Source: FW021-bin31 sp964467635 (GTDB lineage Bacteria; Bacteroidota; Bacteroidia; Chitinophagales; Chitinophagaceae). From it: a stretch of 22,930 nucleotides of DNA. Location: contig CAYXRN010000045.1 of the NCBI GenBank assembly GCA_964467635.1, forward strand, positions 1-22,930, in the 5' to 3' direction. The notes beneath the pieces are model-generated. The model was not told the DNA's origin. It saw nothing but the letters and a program-made list of their open reading frames with translations, and searched no databases. The first letter of the stretch is position 1, and every line of letters begins with the position of its first letter. Positions 1-7,285 of this stretch are shown here, piece after piece. The position numbers and the translations under genes are program-made.

Positions 1-17
1 AGGTTCTCTTCTATCTA

Positions 18-1520
18 TCATTGTCGGCTACTCGAGGAGTTAAGTTGGTTCACCGTATAGCAAATCAGGGTATTTCTTAATGGTCGATTATCTTTTGATA
101 CAATACCGGATAATGTTATCTCGTATATCATTTCTGCCTGGATTGAATCCAGTTGCAGGGAAACCACTCTGTGGTTATCTGAAAGATCAACAGCTGTCAC
201 AGGAACTTCTTTTACATCGTACTGATCCGAGCCGTACCGATTAGAATAGTGGTAGTTATAATGACGAATCTTGTAATGCTTCTTATTGACTGCGCTATCA
301 GCGTTAAGAGGCAAGGTAAAAGTAAGATCAAAGCCTGTAGGAGTCAAGTGTATATCAAGAAGGTCCATGGGAACCTTTCCCGTATAAACAATCCGTTGGA
401 TGCCCCTGTCTCCAGCCCATCCGTGGTCATTTTGTCCCACCCATAGACTTCCATCGGGAGAAAAAGCTAATCGGTTGTTGCCTTTATGCAAGCCTTGTCC
501 ATCCAGAAAAGGAAGGCAAGCTCCCTGGACTTGCCCGGAAACAGTGTCCAATATAACACGAAGGATTCTGGGTATATTCATTTCTCCAACAAAAAACTGT
601 CCCTCAAACGGCCCAAATTCGCCTTTAGTATGATCAACGAGCGGCTGGGTAGGAGAGCTGGCCATAATCCCTTGGGGAAACTGTACTACCGGTTTAGTAC
701 GCATACTGTCCAATTGAGCAACAGGTAACTTATAGGGACTTCCTTCGTCCCAGCCCTTTCTCCATATCAAGCTTGCGGGATGACCATAAAAATGTCCTTT
801 TTCAACTAAATACAATGGACTTGTGGGTACCCAATCCCCCTGATTATCCGTAACAAACAGATTTCCATGTAAATCAAAACCTAGACCGTTAGGAGAACGA
901 AAGCCACAAGCATAAGGAATCAATTTCCCATCCGTTGTATATTTCATGATCCAGCCCCGGTAAGGAACAGGAGCATACATCTGTTTGGGTTTGTTGTGTT
1001 CTTTTGTCAATGTATTCAGCTTTCCTCGAACTTCTTTAAAAACACCACCTCCCGGAGAAGCACAATTTAAAGCGATATATAAATTTCCTTCACTATCCTT
1101 TACCGGGCCGTAAGCAAATTCATGGTAATTCCCTGAGATCCCAAAGTCATCAGTAACCGTTTGGTATTCATCGGCCAGCCCATCATCGTCTGTGTCAATG
1201 AGTCGAGTTAATTCAGGGCGCTGCATCACCAAGACAGTATCTTCGCTTTCTGCCAAGATTCCCAAAGGATCCTGCATTCCCGTAGCAAACAATCGCCAAG
1301 ATTTTTCTTTGGGGTAATAAAACATAACCTCTCCTGAACTGAAAACGGCCACTAGCCTCCCATCAGGTAAAAAGTCAAGGCCTCCTACCTGCCCACCTTC
1401 TCCTTTCGGAAGCATAATATTTTCTACTCGGTACGATTGCTTCGGTTCTTTATTTTTAGTGTTACATCCCGCTATGAGCACCCCAATAATCAAACTGCTA
1501 TATAATAATTTCCTTCTCAT
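18..1520 (-). CDS. Propeller dehydrogenase-like lipoprotein
   Basis: A 500-residue predicted lipoprotein. The signal peptide ends in a lipobox (IAGC) with Cys19. Residues about 30-375 read as a beta-propeller of the sugar/sorbosone dehydrogenase type that bacteria often attach to heme-binding domains. Characteristic stretches are CGFRSPNGLGF, FVTDNQGDWVPTSPLY, GHFYGHPAS and HGWAGDRGIQRI. Residues about 385-490 look like an Ig-like beta-sandwich. Unlike related large proteins it has no CxxCH heme motif, so any electrons must pass to a partner. The gene starts 11 bp after the cupredoxin gene 1532-2632, and these two families commonly co-occur, which makes the cupredoxin the obvious partner. It is the last gene of the eight-gene block inside the window; only 17 bp follow the TGA stop, so the operon may continue. 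The family is fairly sure; catalytic activity, cofactor and substrate are inference. Confidence 0.8.
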   Translation of the reverse strand: MRRKLLYSSLIIGVLIAGCNTKNKEPKQSYRVENIMLPKGEGGQVGGLDFLPDGRLVAVFSSGEVMFYYPKEKSWRLFATGMQDPLGILAESEDTVLVMQRPELTRLIDTDDDGLADEYQTVTDDFGISGNYHEFAYGPVKDSEGNLYIALNCASPGGGVFKEVRGKLNTLTKEHNKPKQMYAPVPYRGWIMKYTTDGKLIPYACGFRSPNGLGFDLHGNLFVTDNQGDWVPTSPLYLVEKGHFYGHPASLIWRKGWDEGSPYKLPVAQLDSMRTKPVVQFPQGIMASSPTQPLVDHTKGEFGPFEGQFFVGEMNIPRILRVILDTVSGQVQGACLPFLDGQGLHKGNNRLAFSPDGSLWVGQNDHGWAGDRGIQRIVYTGKVPMDLLDIHLTPTGFDLTFTLPLNADSAVNKKHYKIRHYNYHYSNRYGSDQYDVKEVPVTAVDLSDNHRVVSLQLDSIQAEMIYEITLSGIVSKDNRPLRNTLICYTVNQLNSSSSRQ

Positions 1521-1531
1521 GAATCTATACT

Positions 1532-2632
1532 TTATTTGTTTGTCACTTCAATGGTAAACTGCTTCGCCTCATCTGTTGATAACTGCAAAGCGTTTTGCTG
1601 CCAACTACCTGAAGGACTACTGACTGCTGCACGGCCGGAGTCAACGTTTACAAACCAAAGAGGTGTTGTCAGTTTTGGGATACGAAAAGAACGAACTATT
1701 CCTGAGCCTGCTGTATCGGGCTTAATCAACTCATACACATCAACACCATCCCACTGGTAGTGAAATTCAGGGTAGTGATTTATAAGGCGGTAACCTTTGA
1801 AGGATACTTGCGGGATACGATTTTTATTGCCCAGTCGAAAGGGGTATTCCGATTTATCTTTATAAAATATTGTCCCATTGATATGGGCAACCTCCATCCC
1901 CTTTCTTTGCCATAAGTCTTCATGTGCCAAAAATCCCCCGGACCAGACATACCGTAACTTGCAACTTCCCGCATCCCAACAATAGGACAGGCTGTCCGAC
2001 AAACTGACAGCAATAGCTGCAGGGCCACAATCCGGCATAAATATCCGCATCAAATAAGGTGGTTTTATCTTGTATGGATGCGATTGTCTGGCTCCTTGCC
2101 TTACCTCCTCTTGTTGATGCATATTGGTGTCTTCATTCAAAGGAGGCAAGTCTTTATTAGTTACATACATAGCGCCATACATGGTCATTCCATGGCCCGG
2201 ATAAGTACACACATAGGGATAAATTCCTTCTTCATCCGGAGCTTTAAAAGAAATAGTTTGAGAATCGCCTGGCTTTAATACCGAAATATGCCATAAAACA
2301 TCATCAGACTTTGGGACATAGTGTAACTCGGGGCCACGCGAGCCGAGCTTCAATGCAAGTTTTACTATTTGCGCTCTTTTGTTAGGTTGGGTAAATACTA
2401 AATTATGTTCCATTTCTCCCGTATTGATCAAGGTAATTTCCACATTTGCTCCCGGCTTAACACTGAAACGATCCAAACTATATTGTAATCCTTTCATGGC
2501 TTTGAGTCGGATATGGACAGTCGCCTCTCCATACTGATTTTTAGAGGATGTAAATCTACTACACCGTTGAAAAGCGGCTGCTATTATAACACCAATCACA
2601 ATAGACCGCATTATATTTTTCTGTATACTCAT
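1532..2632 (-). CDS. Cupredoxin (azurin/auracyanin-like) fused to a second domain
   Basis: A 366-residue exported protein. Residues about 38-158 form a type 1 copper domain with all expected ligands visible: His76 in MEHN, then Cys142, His147 and Met151 in CTYPGHGMTM, which is exactly the azurin spacing C-x4-H-x3-M. A linker rich in polar residues leads to a second domain (about 187-345) with CGPAAIAVSL, YCWDAGSCKLRYVWSGGF and later aromatic strands. That domain is familiar to me from large heme-binding or dehydrogenase proteins of Bacteroidota and Planctomycetes, but its function is unknown. The N-terminal hydrophobic segment ends near Cys24 (FQRC), a poor lipobox, so lipidation is possible but unsure. 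The gene sits 10 bp after the enolase-family gene and 11 bp before the propeller lipoprotein 18-1520. The likely role is electron transfer in the periplasm between dehydrogenases and the respiratory chain. Confidence 0.85.
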   Translation of the reverse strand: MSIQKNIMRSIVIGVIIAAAFQRCSRFTSSKNQYGEATVHIRLKAMKGLQYSLDRFSVKPGANVEITLINTGEMEHNLVFTQPNKRAQIVKLALKLGSRGPELHYVPKSDDVLWHISVLKPGDSQTISFKAPDEEGIYPYVCTYPGHGMTMYGAMYVTNKDLPPLNEDTNMHQQEEVRQGARQSHPYKIKPPYLMRIFMPDCGPAAIAVSLSDSLSYCWDAGSCKLRYVWSGGFLAHEDLWQRKGMEVAHINGTIFYKDKSEYPFRLGNKNRIPQVSFKGYRLINHYPEFHYQWDGVDVYELIKPDTAGSGIVRSFRIPKLTTPLWFVNVDSGRAAVSSPSGSWQQNALQLSTDEAKQFTIEVTNK

Positions 2633-2642
2633 ATACCGTTAA

Positions 2643-3929
2643 TTAAAAAAAGCTTTTATAATGAAACGGAGGCACGAAAATACTTTCATCACTTTTATAA
2701 AAGCTTTCATCTAAATCAAACACACCTCCTTCAACATGGTCGGTGGACATTTTGCCGCCAGGTATCCTACGACACAGCTCTTTCCAATTCTTATAATTCT
2801 GAGCACCATTTGTCTCCAGAAAGTTGAAACTTAAACCTGGAAACGGCTGGAGACGAGCAGCTATTCTTTTATTCCATTCAACCAACATAGGACTAGCTGT
2901 TAAATCAGCGCAAAAGCAAGCAATATCATGGTCTCGGGCAATGTTTAACATCTTTAACGTAACGCTTAACGTCTTCGCCGTAGGCTTAAGTGCAATAGCA
3001 TGATATCCCTGTTGTATCCCTGATAAAACTTCCTTTTCTGAATGGGCACTTTCATCCATTGCAATTCTTAAGCCGAAATCAGAAACATCTATTTCAGAAT
3101 CCTCTGGAAAGGGTTCTTCCAGAAGAACAACCTGGTCTAATGCGTTAATTGTCTCTAAGTGGCCTATAAATGATTTTAGTTGTACTTTTTCTACATAACG
3201 TCCGTTAGCATCCAGATAATACCGGACCCTTCCATCCGGTGTATGGGGAGTTCGGAACTCGCTGGCCAGTCGATGGATAAAAGTCATCCAATCCTTGTCT
3301 TTCGCTAGCATTTCCTCGTCCGCACCCGGATGCCCTATTTTGATCTTAAGAAAAAAATACCCCTGCTTCATCAATTTCTTTATCAGACTTTCCTGCATAC
3401 CATACGACAAAGCCGGAAGGGCAGCGAGTTTATCGTTCTTCGCAGAGAGCAAGGTACGATATGACGGAGGTATCATCTTTTCAAAATTATCAATTCCATT
3501 TTCATAGGCATACAGCAACCATGCCGCATGATCTATAGGAGTCAATGCATTCAGAACAAAAGTTTTTCTTAGCTGGGTATTATTTGTAACCTTTTTTGCA
3601 TAGTCATATACCGTTTCGAATATATCATCTAAAAGCGTCATCGGGCTCAGATATTCATGATTTATAAGAAGGTCCAACGCCATCTGTGTAGTCTGAAACA
3701 TTAACTTATTGCCATCTTCTTCGGAATGGTGGTAAAAGACATCCGGATCAGACCATAATACACTTTGCACGCCATAACCGAAAGCGGCATGATTGGTGCT
3801 TTTTAACTGAACCGTCACCTGCCACAACCCTGTCAAACTACCACCTTTAAATCCAAAAGGATGCAGGAGCGGTTCTCGTTCTACGATCGCTTTAGCATCA
3901 ACTATTTTTATTGATTGTGTCTTTCTCAT
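2643..3929 (-). CDS. Enolase-superfamily enzyme (MLE/dipeptide-epimerase-like)
   Basis: A 428-residue cytosolic protein with no signal peptide. The capping domain is at about 8-165 and the barrel after about 170. Visible catalytic features are the KxK motif (Lys195-Ile-Lys197), metal ligands Asp240 (YYLDAN), Glu271 (LLEEPF) and Asp292 (AMDES), and an opposing Lys315 (ALKPT). This Lys-Lys arrangement is that of the muconate-lactonizing/L-Ala-D/L-Glu epimerase/N-acylamino-acid racemase branch rather than the mandelate racemase branch, which uses a His. The start at 3929 keeps the first strand (SIKIVDAKAIV) and the LLHPFGFKGG loop expected for the fold, although it overlaps the preceding M20 gene by 32 bp. 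That overlap suggests coupled translation. Possible reactions are racemisation or epimerisation of an N-acyl amino acid or dipeptide, or dehydration of a sugar acid; the sequence does not decide. Confidence 0.85.
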   Translation of the reverse strand: MRKTQSIKIVDAKAIVEREPLLHPFGFKGGSLTGLWQVTVQLKSTNHAAFGYGVQSVLWSDPDVFYHHSEEDGNKLMFQTTQMALDLLINHEYLSPMTLLDDIFETVYDYAKKVTNNTQLRKTFVLNALTPIDHAAWLLYAYENGIDNFEKMIPPSYRTLLSAKNDKLAALPALSYGMQESLIKKLMKQGYFFLKIKIGHPGADEEMLAKDKDWMTFIHRLASEFRTPHTPDGRVRYYLDANGRYVEKVQLKSFIGHLETINALDQVVLLEEPFPEDSEIDVSDFGLRIAMDESAHSEKEVLSGIQQGYHAIALKPTAKTLSVTLKMLNIARDHDIACFCADLTASPMLVEWNKRIAARLQPFPGLSFNFLETNGAQNYKNWKELCRRIPGGKMSTDHVEGGVFDLDESFYKSDESIFVPPFHYKSFF

Positions 3930-5127
3930 CTTCTTTATTAAGAATATTTAACCCATTCACGGCCAGATATGCCATTAACCCGGGACCCGTCTTAAGCGCT
4001 TCTTCGTCAATATCAAACGTAGGGGTATGAAGGCCTGATGTGATGCCTTTATCCTTATTTCCCGTACCTAAACGGTAAAAACAGGAAGGGACAATTTGCG
4101 CATAATAGGCAAAGTCTTCAGATGCAGTCCAGATATCTAAATCAACTACATTTTCTTCCCCGAGGTAGTCTATGACTTGCAGTTTTACTTGATTGGTTAT
4201 GTTTTCATCATTATATAGCACCGGATACCCTTTTCTAATTTCAAGCGAACAGGTACCTCCCAGGCCCTCTACTACAGAGCGGGCTAAATTAATCAATCGA
4301 TCGTGTACCTTAGCTCGCCACTGCTCGTCTAATGTCCGAAATGTTCCTTCAATCTCTACTTCATCAGGAATCACATTGGAAGATCCATTTGCTATAAATT
4401 TTCCAAAAGACAAAACTGACGGTACTAAAGGGCTGGACGCTCTACTTACAATTTGCTGAAGCGCAGAAACTAGCTCACAACTAATTGCAACCGGATCGAT
4501 AGTCAGGTGAGGCATGGCCGCATGACCACCCTTACCGTGTACCTTGATGAACAATTCATCCGTACTGGCCATGTAACGTCCCGATCGAAGACCTATTTTT
4601 CCCGCCGGCAGTTCTGGCATAGTATGTTGGCCCAAAACATACTGTGGGGCCGGATTGCGTAATGCCCCTCCTTCTATCATTCTTTGCGCACCTCCCGGAG
4701 CCCTTTCCTCGGCTGGCTGAAAAAGAAGTTTGATGGTTCCGGAAAAAGAGGCTTTTACTTGATTAAGAATGGCAGCCACTGTAATTAATGAAGCCGTATG
4801 TGCATCATGACCACAGGCATGCATCACCCCTTTATTCACAGATCGGTAAGATACGTCATTAGCTTCTTGTATAGGCAACGCATCTATATCCGACCTAAGA
4901 GCAATGGAACTCCCACTCGATGTTTTGATTCCCTGAACCCAAGCAAGAATACCTGTGTTTGCTATAACCTTAAAAGAAATCCCTAATTCAGATAACCGTT
5001 CTTGTATATAAGCAGAAGTTTTGTTCTCCTCATACGACAACTCCGGATGCTGGTGCAAAAACCTTCGGTTCGCCACTGTTAAAGAATAGTAGTCCTCCGC
5101 AAGCTGCTTTATGGTCTGTTGTAGCAT
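3898..5127 (-). CDS. M20-family amidohydrolase (N-acyl amino acid hydrolase-like)
   Basis: A 409-residue cytosolic metallohydrolase of the IAA-amino-acid/hippurate hydrolase group of peptidase family M20, at the family's usual length. Family motifs are SDIDALPIQE (from Ser79), MHACGHDAHT (Cys105, His107), QPAEER (Glu140-Glu141, the general base and metal ligand region), GQHTMP (His168) and a C-terminal LHTPTFDIDEEA (His367). The dimerisation domain lies at about 190-305. It has no signal peptide, so it acts in the cytosol on an amide-linked substrate. It is 26 bp after the DapA-family gene, and its 3' end overlaps the enolase-family gene by 32 bp. Known pathways pair an M20 desuccinylase with an enolase-family N-succinylamino-acid racemase, which makes an N-acyl amino acid intermediate plausible here; this is inference from pairing. 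Confidence 0.9.
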   Translation of the reverse strand: MLQQTIKQLAEDYYSLTVANRRFLHQHPELSYEENKTSAYIQERLSELGISFKVIANTGILAWVQGIKTSSGSSIALRSDIDALPIQEANDVSYRSVNKGVMHACGHDAHTASLITVAAILNQVKASFSGTIKLLFQPAEERAPGGAQRMIEGGALRNPAPQYVLGQHTMPELPAGKIGLRSGRYMASTDELFIKVHGKGGHAAMPHLTIDPVAISCELVSALQQIVSRASSPLVPSVLSFGKFIANGSSNVIPDEVEIEGTFRTLDEQWRAKVHDRLINLARSVVEGLGGTCSLEIRKGYPVLYNDENITNQVKLQVIDYLGEENVVDLDIWTASEDFAYYAQIVPSCFYRLGTGNKDKGITSGLHTPTFDIDEEALKTGPGLMAYLAVNGLNILNKEDEKDTINKNS

Positions 5128-5153
5128 GGGTTTTAAATTTATCTATCCAGCTA

Positions 5154-6203
5154 TTAACGGTCTTTCTGTAGAAACGCTTTTACAAAGCCGTCATCCGACA
5201 GCTTCGGATAAGCTGCAATTACTCGATCAATTTCTTTCAATTGCCCCGGAGACAATTTTTCTTCCTTATTCAGGCACCATCGGCCTTTCAACAGTCCCTG
5301 CCTCCACAATACTTCATGAATACCAGCAATAGAGCCGGCAAAGTGATGTTGGGGATCAAAAATAGCTGCATTCATATCTGTAACAGCTATTCCACTGGTT
5401 AACAGCTCGCCTGCATTGTCGTAGTTATTACGAATACACGCCTTTATTTCTTTAAAAAGGCTCACAGCCTGATGGGTCCAAACGGCCCAATGTCCCAACA
5501 GTCCGCCAGCAAACCGTTTCTCCACGACTGTTCCATTGACATTAAAACGATAAGTAGTCAATAAGTCGGCTATAATGTTATCATCATTTCCAGTATAAAG
5601 CGCTATGTCGTTCCTCCTGGAGGAATGGCAGACGGCACGAACGACATCCAGCGTTTGATAGCGATTGAATGGTGCTGTTTTAATGGCATAAACACCTGGT
5701 ATTTCAACAAATTGTTCCCAAAATGAGTAGCTCAGTAATCGTCCTCCCACTGCAGGCTGAAGGTAAAACCCAAACACAGGAATAATGTCGGCAACTTCTC
5801 TTACGTGATTAATTAGGGTTTCTTCAGCATAATCGTTCAAGCCTCCCAAGCTTACCAATCCTAAATCATAGCCATAGTTCACCGCTGTCCGGGCTTCCTT
5901 GAGGGCCTGTTTGGTTTCGCCACAAATGCCGGCAACCTTAACGATGGGCCTATCTGAAGCCACATTAGCTACCTCTTCCGCAGCTAGTCGTAATACGGGC
6001 TCAAAAAGGTTTACTTCCGGTTTCCTAATTTCAAACTGGGTAGTATGTACGCCAACAGCCACCCCTCCGACTCCACAGGCAAGATAATAACGGGTTAACC
6101 GGCGTTGCGTATCTTCATCCAACCGCAATTGTGCATCCAAGGCTAAAGGATGGGCCGGAATTACAGTCCCTTCACTCAAAATTTTTTTTGCCGCTGTCTC
6201 CAT
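5154..6203 (-). CDS. Dihydrodipicolinate synthase/N-acetylneuraminate lyase family protein
   Basis: A 349-residue cytosolic class I aldolase-type barrel, somewhat longer than DapA (about 290). The Schiff-base lysine is Lys175 in VYAIKTAPFN, and a candidate catalytic Tyr147 lies in FGFYLQPAVGGR, replacing the usual YNxP. The substrate-carboxylate loop that reads GTTGE in DapA is here VGVHTTQFE (about residues 50-58): the Thr pair is kept but the context differs, so this is not a standard lysine-biosynthesis DapA. It is expected to make or break a C-C bond to pyruvate, or to dehydrate a 2-keto-3-deoxy acid. The gene sits between an SDR/epimerase (54 bp) and an M20 hydrolase (26 bp), so its job is catabolic and shared with that operon. 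The region before the ATG has no clear Shine-Dalgarno and is A-rich. The family is sure; the substrate is unknown. Confidence 0.85.
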   Translation of the reverse strand: METAAKKILSEGTVIPAHPLALDAQLRLDEDTQRRLTRYYLACGVGGVAVGVHTTQFEIRKPEVNLFEPVLRLAAEEVANVASDRPIVKVAGICGETKQALKEARTAVNYGYDLGLVSLGGLNDYAEETLINHVREVADIIPVFGFYLQPAVGGRLLSYSFWEQFVEIPGVYAIKTAPFNRYQTLDVVRAVCHSSRRNDIALYTGNDDNIIADLLTTYRFNVNGTVVEKRFAGGLLGHWAVWTHQAVSLFKEIKACIRNNYDNAGELLTSGIAVTDMNAAIFDPQHHFAGSIAGIHEVLWRQGLLKGRWCLNKEEKLSPGQLKEIDRVIAAYPKLSDDGFVKAFLQKDR

Positions 6204-6257
6204 TGTTTTATCTATTATTTTTGTTTTTTAAAATAAATTGTTCATTTGAAAAACCAG

Positions 6258-7274
6258 TCAAAACTTGCCTTCCCTTTCCTGAAAATGAGTGGGTTTATTA
6301 ATGGTAGCCCTATCTTGTATAAGCCATTCTGCCGTCAAGTTAATCATTTGCTTCAAAGAAACACGTGGGTAGCCAAAAAGCCGAAAAGACTCAGCAGCAT
6401 TGCTTAACAATGCCATCGGTTGTTCCTCCCCCTGAAAAATAGGTTCAATATCAAATATTCGCCCAAACTCCTCTGCTATCCATCTAACCGGAACAGTTTC
6501 GGGGCCGGTTACATTGAGGAGTTTAGCAGGCGTGCTACAATGTAACAACGAGCGTAGCGTAATTTCATTGGCATCACCTTGCCATATCACGTTTACATGG
6601 CCCATTCGCACGTCTATGGGTTGCCTATTTCTGACAGATTTGGCCACTTCTACTAATATCCCATAACGCAAGTCATTGGCATAATTAAGTCGATACAACA
6701 ATAAAGGGGTTTTGTATTTCTCTGAAAAATGTTGAAACACGCGTTCCCGGCCCAAGCAGGACTGGCCATATTCTCCAATTGGAGCAGGGTGTGTTCTTTC
6801 GTCTGCACCAGCTGAAGTCACTTGAGTAAATGGATATACATTTCCTGTAGAATAAGCCACAATACGGGAGGACCTATACTTTTTAGCAACCATACCAGGT
6901 AAAAAAGTATTCATTGCCCAGGTAAAAGATTCTTTTCCAGTAGTTCCGAATTTCGTGCCAGTCAGGTATAGCACATTCGCAACCTCAGGGAGTGCATTTA
7001 ATTCTTTTTCGTTGAGTAGATCTGCCTGATAAGTAATTATACCATCTCTTTCCAGCTCTTCCTTCAATCCCGGTTCACTTAAACGGGATGCTCCTATCAC
7101 CTTGTTTGTTTTACCACAACGGTTAATCGCCTGTTTGGCAAGACGTGCCAGGCTCGGCCCTATCTTCCCACCCACTCCTAAAATGAGGATATCTCCTTCC
7201 AGATTCTTCATATCTTTGATTAAGGCATCCGAAGGTTCCAATAGCCTTTGTACTCTCGTTTCTATATTCTCCAT
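6258..7274 (-). CDS. NAD-dependent epimerase/dehydratase-like protein (atypical SDR)
   Basis: A 338-residue cytosolic extended-SDR protein. A Rossmann fold is indicated by ILILGVGGKIG (GxxGGxxG-type, about residues 31-39) and by ADLLNE (85-90), the adenine-contact region. The active-site strand YSTGNVYPF (Ser142, Thr143) is present, but where extended SDRs have YxxxK this protein has Tyr169-Gly-Gln-Ser-Cys173, so the catalytic lysine is missing. It still looks able to bind NAD(H), and the C-terminal domain (about 195-320) is intact, including VTGPETVPV. Candidate roles are uronate/aldose dehydrogenase-like oxidation, epimerisation, or a redox-neutral reaction; none can be assigned. It starts 11 bp after the dehydrogenase-cytochrome gene and is clearly in the same operon. 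Confidence 0.8.
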   Translation of the reverse strand: MENIETRVQRLLEPSDALIKDMKNLEGDILILGVGGKIGPSLARLAKQAINRCGKTNKVIGASRLSEPGLKEELERDGIITYQADLLNEKELNALPEVANVLYLTGTKFGTTGKESFTWAMNTFLPGMVAKKYRSSRIVAYSTGNVYPFTQVTSAGADERTHPAPIGEYGQSCLGRERVFQHFSEKYKTPLLLYRLNYANDLRYGILVEVAKSVRNRQPIDVRMGHVNVIWQGDANEITLRSLLHCSTPAKLLNVTGPETVPVRWIAEEFGRIFDIEPIFQGEEQPMALLSNAAESFRLFGYPRVSLKQMINLTAEWLIQDRATINKPTHFQEREGKF

Positions 7275-7285
7275 AACTAGATTGA

